DNA from: Dermacentor variabilis
Taxonomy: Eukaryota > Arthropoda > Arachnida > Ixodida > Ixodidae
Reading direction: 5' to 3'
Length of the DNA: 64,000 bases
Assembly (NCBI RefSeq): GCF_050947875.1
Contig: NW_027460346.1
Span: 2,422,000-2,485,999 of the forward strand
Part shown: piece after piece, positions 36,301-48,300 of the stretch
Layout: each line of letters begins with the position of its first letter
Numbering within the stretch: position 1 is the first letter of the stretch
Notes under the pieces: generated by a model
Told to the model about the DNA's origin: nothing
What the model saw: only the letters and a program-made list of their open reading frames with translations
The model's database searches: none
Made by a program: the position numbers and the translations under genes

Positions 36301-39300
36301 GCACACACACAGCAGGAATATACTTTGGTTGCAAGAGCAAAGTACTCAAAGAGAGCACACACAGCAGGAATATCAGGGTGGCAGCAGCGGCAGCAAACAC
36401 ATGTTCAAAAACCAAGTGCGAGAGGAAACGCCAACCTGAAAAAAGCAGAGTCGCTGTTTAGTGTGGTTCTTTCCTGCCGCTGCTGCTGCCAAGTGTGGTA
36501 TGGTCCGCGCTGTCCACCTTTTATCTTGCCAGTCGTCGGCCTGAACCGCCATGGGTGGTTTGGAGCAGCTCAGTGATTTGGTGCGGTGTGATGATTCTGC
36601 GCAGATGCGTCCCAGGTACCGCTCAGACTGTTTCAGTGAAGGCAGCAATGCAGCAGAGTAGACAAAGCTGCAAAAAGCAGAGTCGCAGTTTAGCGTGGTT
36701 CTTTCCTGCCGCCAAGTGTGGTATGGCCCGCGCTGTCCACCTTTTATCTTGCCAGTCGTCGGCCTGAACCACCACGGGTGGTTTGGAGCAGCTCAATTAT
36801 TTGGTGCGGTGTAATGATTCTGCGCAGATGCGTCCCAGGTACCGCTCAGACTGTTTCAGTGAAGGCAGCAATGCGGCAGAGTAGACGAAGCTGCAAAAAG
36901 CAGAGTCGCAGTTTAGCGTGGTTCTTTCCTGCCGCCAAGTGTGGTATGGCCCGCGCTGTCCACCTTTTATCTTGCCAGTCGTCGGCCTGAACCACCACGG
37001 GTGGTTTGGAGCAGCTCAATTATTTGGTGCGGTGTAATGATTCTGCGCAGATGCGTCCCAGGTACCGCTCAGACTGTTTCAGTGAAGGCAGCAATGCGGC
37101 AGAGTAGACGAAGCTGCAAAAAGCAGAGTCGCAGTTTAGCATGGTTCCTTCCTGCCACCAAGTGTGGTATGGTCCGCGCTGTCCACCTTTTATCTTGCCG
37201 GTCGTTGGCCTGAACCGCCATAGGACCATGTACTTCGTCCACAAGCAAGCTCCACCGCCATAAATGCACATCTGTTTCTAAACTCTGCATAGTGCACATT
37301 CTATTTTTTTTTTTCCAGCTTGCCACACACTAATAAACACACCACAAATGCTCTCAGCCAGCTGAATGAGTGCTGTGCAAGGCTGCTGCTCGCCATGCAT
37401 TTTGGTCTCGCACAAGGCCACTCATAGACACAGGCACAAGCAGACTTGCAGTGCCACCTGGTCTTAGTTGCACTAACTGCTCACTGCAAAGCATCTATAC
37501 GTCAACTGGAGGGATACAAAAATGCTTGTGCTTAGCATTCACCGTACATTTAGGAATGCCATGCAGTTAGAATTAATTTAGAGCCCTCCGCCACGATATC
37601 ATTGTAGTTCACAGTTCAATATTTGGGCATTAGAATTGAAATCCCCATCTTCTCCAGTTCATTTGTATTTAATGTACAATGCATTAGGTTCTGTATATGG
37701 AAAAGTTCTCCATCCTTTCTTTTTGTTATGCCAGAGCGCTATAGAGTGAGGAGTGTGCGAATACCGATTAGTAGATTTCTAATCAAATAAAAAAAATATT
37801 TAAGAAACAGCCAGATATCTAATCAAATATTTAATATCAAGGTTTTTCACAAAATATAATGCTTACAAATCTTGGGCAATAAAATACGGTGCTGCAGACT
37901 CTCACGAATCTCCTAGAGTGATGGAAGTGCTGTGCCAATTCTGCCAAACTGCACCATGAAGGAAATCCTGCTTCATGCTGCACCAAATTGTCGTTTATCA
38001 CAGGTATTGCACTACGCCTGCACCAACATGCACCTGCTCCAAATTCGGAATATTTTGTATGCATGAGAAGGCACTGTGCAGGAAGTAACCATCCTTCTCA
38101 ACTCGCCCTTGCATGCTTTCCCTCACAGCTAGAGCATCTTAACGCACTTGGGCGCTGGAACCCCACGGCAATGCTGACACTAACAATGACCGTGGAAATT
38201 AGCCTAGAGTGTCCATATAATTGCTATTGCAATAATAATTATATATAATTAGGGTGACTATCACGGCGTAGATACTTTCACTGTAGTAGGTTTTTGAACT
38301 TGTCCAATACAAATACGAAGCATATGCTCTCTGTTGCACCACACAACCATGCTTTATAAGACTTCAGAGACACATAAGTTAAACCCAATATGAATTGGGA
38401 ACAGCTCTAAGTATAGAGTCACAAAGTAGTCTGTAAACTACATAAATAAATCATCGAAGTTCACATATCGCCATCTGATTCGGTGTGGCGTGTCGGAGGA
38501 GGTCATGGCTGGAATGGTGCAGGTGCTTGTGGGCTGCTATTGAGGTACCCTAGCTGGAGCCAGGTGGCAAGACGATGTGGTGAGATGGGGGAAGAACGTA
38601 GGCCAGGAAGGAAGGCCAAGATCGTAGAGGATAATCGCTACTGGATGCCCTGCAAATGAACACCAGCTTTAGACGTTGAGCCGTAAGCTCAGGAGCACCA
38701 GGCATAGGCAGGAGCCCGGACCCATCATCCAACAGGCTGCTTCTTCCGCTGCTGCCTTCTTCAATTGGCTTCCTCTCACACAGTGGTGCTACTCACAGGT
38801 TCCTCGATGCGACAAGGCTTCCTGGAGATTCTTCTCTTCGACTCTTTCGGGTGCCATTGCACAATCATGCTCATGCCTTCGTCATCGTCGTTGTTGTCTT
38901 CGCCTTTGCAACGCAGCATGTGCACCTTATGATAGTGACACACGATTGTGAGGGCACAGCTGCTCGACATGCCTTTCTCGCAGTCACTTAGTGGTATATA
39001 TCGACAAGTGTGTAAGGTGCACTTTATTACGACTAGGCAGTCTGGATGTGGAAAAGAAAGAAGAACGGGACAAGGAAGCAGACATGAACGCACTAGTCAC
39101 ACAACCCAGATGCTGTTCTATCTACACCTACGAAGACAGCGTCCTTGTTTCTGTTCCATATGGATTTGCATTGCTTAGTCGTGCTTTTGATCAGCTATAT
39201 AGTGCAGCCACCCAATTCTTAACATCGTGCGAGTCCTGAACAGGTAATGCACCAATGCCATGCTTTGAAAACAGCCTAAAAAACCTGACGCTGTGACTAG

Positions 39301-42300
39301 CATGAGCTACAAGCACATGAGCTTCAAGCGCATGAGCTTCAATTGCATGAGCTTATCCTTGCACATCATTATTAATGAGTGAGGATACAGTGTTTGTGCT
39401 ATATTATTAAAGAATTGGACGGCTGTGTATAAAAACTTGTTTAGTGAATGAAACACTATAACAGATAAAACATTTATCGGATGAAATGAATAATGAAGCC
39501 AAGTATAGCTTGGGAAGGGGGGGGAGCAATTAACTCTCTATTGAAGTGCAGAATTAATTCTGAATTAGGGTTAAATCTGCCTTTATCTTCATTTTATATC
39601 TTAACAATAATATGGAAGAGCAAGTTGAAGAAAGGTAGTTGCTTCTTAGTGTAATACATATTGAATTCAATGCTTCAGAAAGTACTAGTGTATACAGAGC
39701 TTCCTCTTTGTGACAGAGCAGTAAGTTACTGCTCCAAAGCATTATTTTCTTGCTCCAAACAGCAAATTTTTCCTCCTGTGAAAGTTGATCCAAAAGACCA
39801 AATGCCACTTTCGTCACTTTAAGACAGTACAGTCTACTCTTATTAAAAGGAACACCAATTTAGTCTGCCAGCACTGATTACAGCTCAGTTCTAGTATGTG
39901 AAGATTTTGAAAATATTTTTTTATCAATATAATTTCCTTTAAATAGAATCAAGTGCTTTCTTTTCTCAGAAACTAATGACTTGGTGACCTTCTGTTGAGC
40001 TGATTACCAATGAGGTTCTTAGTTTAATAGTGGACCTGTGTTTTGTGGCATTCTTTCATTTATTGCATAGAAAGTTTTACTTTCAAATTTTTCTCTAAGC
40101 TGCAGAAGGTCAGTTATCCTAAGGCCAATCTGCACGACAAATGACTGTGCATCATGTTACTCGGTCACTGCTTCGCATGTAGCCGGCGCCGACGGTAAAG
40201 AGCAGGCACCGTCCATGCTGTTTCATTGTCAGGCTCAGCACAATTCGCCACCTGTCAAAGATTCTAAAACCTGGAGGGCCTTGGCAAGTTCGCGCACCCC
40301 TCCCCCTCCCCTGTTGCTTCATTCATCCGCTGTCTGCGCAAATGCATGCAACCGGATCCTGACACTTTAGCGCCCGTAGTTTAAATGCAGAGCTAGTCTT
40401 GTGACAAATTGCTCGAAGCTACACAAAGAAAGAAAAAAAACTATATGCGTCTACAATAAAGAGAGACCGCCATTCTCTGTGTCGCACTGGAGCAGCCATG
40501 AACAACTTTGTTGCAATCCTGTGCACTCACTTTCATTTGTGAGACGGCTTGTTGGAGTTCCGAGTATCGCATGGCTGCTGCAAATAAATCTGCATAGATT
40601 CGGCACCAAACCTTAACTTCAGTTGCTGATGCCCGAGGAAGCAGCGCCAGTTAGACGGCCTAATCAGCGTGACTGTGACGAAAATTCGCTGCTGGCCACA
40701 AGCCGTTGTGGAACACTTGCCACTAATATGTTCATAAGGATGGCTCATCAGGGATCAGTCCCGAGATCGCGCCTTTGGTTTAGATTGACGGCTGTTGAAA
40801 TGGGGTGAAGTGTGTCGCCACGTATCCAACACAATCTGCATGGCTATCAGCGGCTAATCGGCCCGATCATTACATATTCTTTTATGCTTTACAAAATATG
40901 TGCTACTTTTGCTGCCATTCCCTTTGTCTGCGTTGTTTTATCATTTCTATCGGTCCTGTCGACCCGGACAAACCTTGTACCGACAGAGGCAGACCCGGCC
41001 TACGCGGCGCTGTTCTGTGAATTGCAGAGTTTGGGCACTGTGTGTGCGATCCCTCATCGGGTCGACGTCATGGAGTGCTCGCAATGACAAAGTCTGCTAC
41101 CGCATCAGCCGGGGTGGCGCGTCCGTAGCGTATTTGGTGCTTCTTTTGCAGCGAAAACATAGTGAAATGCTCGCTTGCGTGGCATCGAACATGAGGGGGC
41201 TCCACAGAGCATGTGACATGTCACTCCGCTGGTTTCTACACCGAATGTATGGAATACTTGAAAAATCGAATAGCAGATACAGTATTTGATTTGCTAGTAG
41301 ACTTATTCCAACATTCACTATTCGAGTTGATTTGATGATATTTGAGTATTCGCACACCCCTAACATTTTTTTACTTATTTGAAAAGGGGTCTTGAAGGCG
41401 TGGCTTTGATGCTAAAAATCAGCTTAAAGTTCACACATGCCACCTGTTGCTGATGACTGCCACTTAAATGGTGGTGAATGCATGCAGCTTGCAGTCACAG
41501 TAACAGCTTAACAACATGCTATTATTTTCTTCTTTTGTGCTAAGCTGGTGTGTACAGGGACAATAAGTCGGCACAGTTGGTTAAATTTCTTTATGGCAAT
41601 GTCCACACATTTATATGTTCTTGTTTCAGATTTTCACGGACAAACCCGAACTGCTGCGCAACATGATGGGACTGCTGGTGAGTGATGTTGACCACACTAC
41701 TCAAGTCCACAAGTGGCTTGCTGTGATGCCCGGAATATGGTGGCATTTTACAGTGTGTGAGCGCTCTTACATACTATAAACTACATACCACGTACAATTT
41801 GACATCGGGAAGGAGTGAAATTTAGTGACAAACACTTTTGGCATTCCTCAGGTAGACGGGCAACAAGAGCTGTCAGTCTGTAACTGATTTAACTAAGCAC
41901 GCTGCTGACCTAGTCATTTCACCACTTGGGCTCCCTTCTTTGTTTTTTTTCCCTGCTCCTTTTGTGCACATCTCAAGCCTGTCCCCATTTCATCTCCTTA
42001 TGTCAGTGTGCCAGCCGTGTAGTTAAGAGGGAATGCTATCCTGAAGGGGGAACGTTTGAACCAGTGTGCCACTTCTGGTGAACTTTGGAGGAATACACTT
42101 TCAGCCATTAGAACATACTTGAAATCTCATTGATTTAGTGCGACCCGCCTTGTTTGCTTACTGGCTATGGTGTTGGGCTTCTAAGCAAGAGGCCGCGAGA
42201 TTGAATCCCGGCCATGGCGGCCACATTTTGATGGAGGCGAAATGCAGAAACACTCGTGGTAATTAGATTTAGGTGCACCTTAAAGAACCCCAGGTGGTCC

Positions 42301-45300
42301 AAATTTCCGGAGTTCCCCACTACGGGTGCCTCATAATTTAATTTTAATTTAGTGCAAATAAAAAAAAATATATGGTCATCACATTGCGTAACTGAGTGTG
42401 TCTGCTTAGGAAAACTATTGTTTTAAAAATAATTAAGATATATGTGTTCATTTTTTTAATAGATAATTTGTGTGGTCTGTAGCCTCCTTGAACCCAGTGT
42501 CCAATCTCATGGACATTGGCTTTCATCACTTCTAAAATTATACCAGTTAAAATAAACTATACCAGAAAGGATTAGCTAAAATATTCTGGTATAAGATAAA
42601 GCTAGATGCAGGAGGCACAATATGTCAAGCATTGAATCATATTCTTTTTTTTTTTTTTTTTTTGCCACTGGTTTTTAAGAAAAGTGACCTGTACAGACAT
42701 GTACAGCTGCATCATCACTGAATGCGAAAAACAATGTGCAGTACCTTGTAAATGGCACCATATGATGCAGCAACCCACGATGATAAGTTAAAGCAATGAA
42801 CTGTCATGGTGAAATTAATAATTTATCAGAGTTTTAGCTAACAAACTGGAGGTATTGGCTCACTCCACATACATGGAAGTGCTGCTATGAGCATGGGCTC
42901 ATGCCGTATGATCAAGCACATAGTTTTTCATTTTTCTAAAACAGTGGTTTATAATCAGAGCTGATTTTAAAAGGTTTTGTTGAGTCTTATGAGTATAGTA
43001 CAGGATAAGGGCAGCCACTTGCCAATTTTTTTTTTTTTTATAAACATTTCATCTCTGGAAAACAGTCTTAATTTTTTTTTGTCGGTGTATGTAAGAAATG
43101 TTTTACCTTTTTGAAGCAATTTACAAATTCAAGAAGTAAGTAGTCTTGTTCCTCACAAAATTTCAGTGTAGAAACCATCTTGAAAGCATGTTTTTTCAAC
43201 ACAGTTTGAAAAGGATAGTTTTCCTGGTTGTTGGGTGTTTGCCGAAGAAATGGAAACAAAAAAAAACAATTCAAAAATTTAAAAATGTGCTGCTTTATTT
43301 TCGTGTCAATCGCGATCAATCAAAGCCCATGCTACATAGGTTGGGCCCTCCTTTGCAACCAGACGCTGCTCATTGGCAATTTCTTCAAGTTTTCCCCTTT
43401 TCCTTTCAGCTCTAGAGCTGTCAAGAGCTTGTATATGTGCTTGCGCGATACTTGCCTTAGTTACTTGCTCAAGGTGCTTGCTTGTCTGCACTCCACATTC
43501 TAGCTGCAGCCTCTGGAAAACTTTTTTGATGCCGTGTGTGCCCTCCTAGAACTCGAGCACAGCCAAGGCTGCTGTAGTCTCCACTGGGATGCAAACTTTT
43601 CGGGCACCTCTTCCTCGTTAACCCTTTGAGGTTCACATTTTTCAAGAAATGTGTCCTCCCAGTGTCACATTTTTTCATTGCAGATTTAAATTCTCCAGAG
43701 TGACTTATTTTGAGAAAAAGCAAGCAATTAATTTTTGAAGTAACTAATGCAGCACACCTTTTTCATGTAAGCAGTGTTTTACATGATTCATTTCTCAAAT
43801 TTATAGATTAACTAGCATGATGAATTTTTTACAAATGTAGGATAAAATTCACGCAAGCTACTTTTATATTTTTAATACCATATTTTTGCACCTGTAACCT
43901 ACACCAGATATATAAAAATTTAACAGTAAAGTCCAAGTATGGGTTATCTGTGAATTCTGCCTTGAGGTATGGCTTCATGGCAGTGCGTGCCACACTGCTG
44001 TGAAGCCACATGTTAAGGTAAAATTCTTCGCTATCTAAAGTTCCGTTATCTGCCAGGGAACCACAGGCTCCTGACACCCCTCGCATGTTAAAGCTCCCTT
44101 TTCCCCTCTTTTATAATTGCCCGTTCTCATCCTCTTATCGAGTTGCCGTTTTGCATTTTGACCTTATTAGTACAGTAAAAGCTTGTTAATTCACAACTCA
44201 TTAATTCGACATTTCGGATAATTCGAAGTAGCCACCGCAGTCCATCCAGCAGTGCATTGAAGGCAATATGTAACACATCTCACTAATTCACACTGAAATC
44301 CACACCGCCACCGATCATTCGAACTCTGCACCATCATGGATGGGGAGAGTCGCCACGGGGGCCGCGCATCTTTGCTCTTTCCATCTACAGCCCTTTGTTT
44401 AGGCCTGACTGGAGAGAGACGTATTCGCGCTTGGCAAGGCATGGCCAACGCCTCTGTTGCAGGTCGCTTCTCTCCCGTGAGGCTCCGTATAATGCTCAAG
44501 GGCGATGAAATCGTCGCCGTGCGCCATATAATGTATGTGCGAGTGAAAGCGCGCGAGGGTGTGCCGGCGAACACAGCTCAATCTCGCATGCGTGAGCGAG
44601 GAATGTGGGGGCAAATGCGCGCCCTCTCTTGTCGCGTGCGAGGCACGGGAGTGAGGCGGAGAGAGGGAGGGACGGTCTTCTCTGGCGGCTGCTGCTTACG
44701 GTGCGGCCATGCGGGTGCCGTATCTTGAAAGCGATCTGCGATGTGGCCAAAGTGCACGCCCGCATGGGCATAGGTGTGGGCCTCATCTTCAATGTGATCT
44801 GTGATGTTTGCACAGTGTGCATAGTGCCGGTAGCTTCGTATGCGATGTGCTTTCTACTTTTCGTTTGTGTGGAAGTAAGAGTTGTACGAAGGTCAATTCA
44901 CTCGCTGCTACTGCCGCGATTCCTCACTCCAGCGTTTTTCAGCGAGTTTCTACGGTCATCGAGCGAGATGTGTTCATGTTTACCTGTGCGTGCGTGACAC
45001 TGTACTTGTTAATTTTGTTAGTAAGCAAATGTTAAGAAGTTTGTTAAGCCAATAAAGCTACTATCCTTACTTCGAATAGCTATCTACTAATTTGCCATCG
45101 CAATTGATGCTTCACTTTTCCGGCAAAACTGCGAAATTTTTGTTTCTCCGCGCCCGTCGCCACGACGTACACGCGGATGGAGCAAGAGCCAATGACCAAT
45201 TTTAGCACATTGTAATTCTTTCACAATGCATCTTTTGCGTCCTTGGCATGCTTCATAGTCATTGTCATAGTTTTATTACATGTAGCTCTTATAGTGACCA

Positions 45301-48300
45301 TCTTTTAGGCCCCTTTACAGCCCTGTCACATCCATTGCTCATAATTAATTGCTTCACTTTGATCTCATTACCATTGGCCTGGTGCTCTTTGGCCAAACCT
45401 GGCCATTGCGCCATAAAACACCACACATTCAATGTTGGAAACATCAGACCGCTTTAGCTACATCCAGTTACATTGGCTGCACCAACGCTGCAAAGTATAG
45501 ATGTTGTTCATGTCGACGTATTGTGTGCGCGCGCATCCTACGCCACGTTGGACTATATACGCGCCTTAACCGAGCGATTTTTTTATCTTTCATTAGTTTG
45601 AATTTTGTATAATTCGAATTTTTGTAGCATCTCTGCAGAATTTGAATTAATGAGCTTTTACTGTAATAAGCAAATAGTGCACACAGCGCCGGTAAGCCAG
45701 AATCCGGATCACGATGAGCTCGCCAAAGAGGTAGGGAACAGAGCCACTGGCCAAAGATACAACGTGGATGGTTCGTGCATCTGCAAATGTAGACTGTTTT
45801 TAAAAAACGTTTTACTGTTCTTGTATGTGGTTATTTCCATGGGTTATATGTGCAATTTTTTTTTCTTTTGAGATTATGTAATTTAGGGTGCAGAGGTGGG
45901 TTTCCTCCCATTTTATTTTCCATTTTTATGCTGTGTTGCGCCGAGAGTGCTATTCCGGCAAAAAGAGCATTGTGCTGACCTCCGAGCCATGTCTGAACCA
46001 GTGACCAAGGGCCTTAAGATAGGAAAATGAGGTGGTTTGTTAGGGAATAATGTTCCGGGAACGTTCAATCATAGTGAAAGTGAGGCATATGCCATGCGAG
46101 CAGCCACAAGTTAACTCTGTGGTGTGCACCTGTCAGAAATTTTGTGAGTGAGAAACTTGCAGTAATCAATTGTTTCATCGCTAGATGAGATTCTCAGTTC
46201 TCGTGCACCTCACAAAAAGAGACGCAGGCATGTCACCAGTTTGTGAGTGACCACCTGTAAACAAAATTGCACACCTACAGCAGAGCCATGTGGGCAAACA
46301 TTTTGCAGTAATGCTTTCAGTGATAAGAAACGAAATAGAAATCGGTTTTCTTGACACCCATAATTTGAAATGACGTGTGCAAGAATGCTGAATATAAAGT
46401 CTGCAAGCGTGGGTGTGCGCATGTAGCAGTAAACTAGACAAAACTGGAATACTCCTGACTACCAAGGTGGTAGCCATCACAGAGGGAAGCGAAAGATCAG
46501 TTCTAGTGGAAGCCGAGGGTCAGCAGCACAATAAGGAAGTTTTCTAGAAGTCACAAAAGGTGCAGCACCTCCGGATTGACACTAGGCAGTGATTTGTTTC
46601 GAAAAGGTTTTTTTTTTTTCTTTCAAACATTTGATTGTCGCTGTACGAGGTTCGAGATCACTTGGGACTTGTTTCCATACATCATGGCGGTGACCATCAA
46701 AGGGCTAGCGTATTGAATCATTTGTTTGTATTATGCATCTGCATGCTTGAACATCGTGCAAAGAGCTATGGCTTAATAAGCCAGTTGTAAAGAAGCACAA
46801 ACTCTTCTGCAATGTCTCTGCTGAAGGCATAATGATGAAGTCTTAGCACTGACGACTTGCCATCATCAACTAATGCTCAATGTTGATTGTAATTTGGGTA
46901 TTTGCTGATTGTAGTCCACCAATTCTAGTTTGTTTTGGTTTGCCGGTGAAACTAAGCTTGCCACGGCAGAAAATGCGGCGTTTTTTTCTTGCACTTTTTC
47001 TGTTTGTTATGCCGCACCCTTGACAGGAAGGAGGTCCGTTATGGCTAAAAAGCACGAAGAAGTAGCAGTCGAATGACTGCATCCATTTCACATTAATTAA
47101 TTTCTGTGCTTAAATTATTGCTTCAGTTTTGTTAAATGTTTATTTATTTGTTTATTTATAATACCTTAAGGGCCCCGTGAGAGACATTACATGAGGGGTG
47201 GGTATAGTCGCAGTGAAAATAAGAATAAGCACAGTAGTACATACAGACATTGCTATGATTTATCGCCGTTACAAACAATATCTTCAATACCAGATTTGAA
47301 GCCAGCAGGGTCGGTGTTTGTAGTATGTCTGGGAAGGCAATTCCAGTCATGCGCAATATGTATAAAAAAGGACTATAAGAACATTGTGATATGGATACTT
47401 GGTGGGATAACGACATTCAGGTGGGTGATCTTTTGAACTCTGTGTTAACGTTCTACAGTTTGCTGCAAGATTCAAAGGCTGAGGTTCTTTCAGTGCGGTC
47501 ACATGCTGTCTTAGCTGTGTACTGATTATGTTGGCGTCAGAGAGGTTCAACGAGTTCACGTCTGGTTCTTTGAAGAGTGGCACGTATTCAGTGGCACATA
47601 CCCAGTGACGCAAGTTGTCATCAAAAGTGGTCTTTTCGGAGTGGCATTAACCCAATGGCCCAAGTTGACGTGAGAGAGGTTCATTGAAAAGTGTCACATA
47701 CCCAGTGTCACATACCCAATGACCCAAATCGGTTGACGGTTGGTTTCAAACCCAGCGACCCAAGTTAGAGTGAAAGGGCTTAGATATGGGGGGATGGACA
47801 CTCAGACATACTGAAAACTAGTTGGAAGTTTTCAAAGAATGCTAATTGCATTATTATACTTAGGGTTTCTATACTACTTGTGTTATTGTGGCACATACCC
47901 AGTTGGACATTAACAGTGGCAGGAATTGTCTATTCAGACACACAGCCAGTGGCACATATCCAGTGACCCAAGTTGTTTTATGTGTACTCAGCAAGACAGC
48001 TGAGTGTAAAGCTGAGCTGATGGGTAGCAGAGCTCTGCCAGGTCTTGAACTGAACAAGCATGGCCTACAAAGGGATCGGGTTTTTAATGCATTAGCATTC
48101 TTAAGGTACTCCACATGCTTTCTGGGTACCAAGTATCTATCTGTGTGTATTTGTATCTAACTGTTTTCCCGCATACCTGGGTCACTGGGTAGTCCGTGGT
48201 CGAATGGGTAGTGCGTCTGGCTGCTGTGCTGAGGAAACGGGGTTCAAAACCAACTGTCAGACCACCTTGGGTCACTAAGTATTGTTAGGAATGGCCTGCC

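Larger units (their letters stand above)
32324..37222 (-). mobile_element. CR1-like non-LTR retrotransposon with 5' tandem monomers
   Basis: On the minus strand the order is: a 223-bp tandem array (37222-36439), ORF1 with PHD finger and coiled coil (about 36262-35405), ORF2 with endonuclease and reverse transcriptase (35160-33043), a 3' region of about 0.7 kb and an (ATT)n tail at 32349-32324. The PHD-type zinc finger in ORF1 and the microsatellite tail are typical of the CR1/L2 group. All ORFs are broken. Whether the array belongs to the element is an inference from position. Confidence 0.75.
37747..41362. mobile_element. hAT-like element or nested pair of ends (3.6 kb)
   Basis: The left boundary reads GAGGAGTGTGCGAATACCGA and the reverse complement of the right boundary reads TTAGGGGTGTGCGAATACTC, both followed by A/T-rich AATCAAATA-type sequence. 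This resembles hAT-like MITEs. Matching 8-bp flanks were not found, so these may be ends of two separate copies. The interior has a reverse copy of another repeat (about 38150-38242), a 15-bp tandem repeat (39301-39356) and no recognised transposase. Confidence 0.45.

Noticed and set aside
36495..37213. Three equal 90-codon plus-strand open frames spaced 223 bp apart
   Set aside because: They are the same frame recurring in the tandem repeat, opposite to the retrotransposon's sense strand, with no known domain.
48193..48258. tRNA gene with box B ggttcaaaacc
   Set aside because: A full cloverleaf is not supported and it sits inside a repeat; I treat it as tRNA-derived sequence only.
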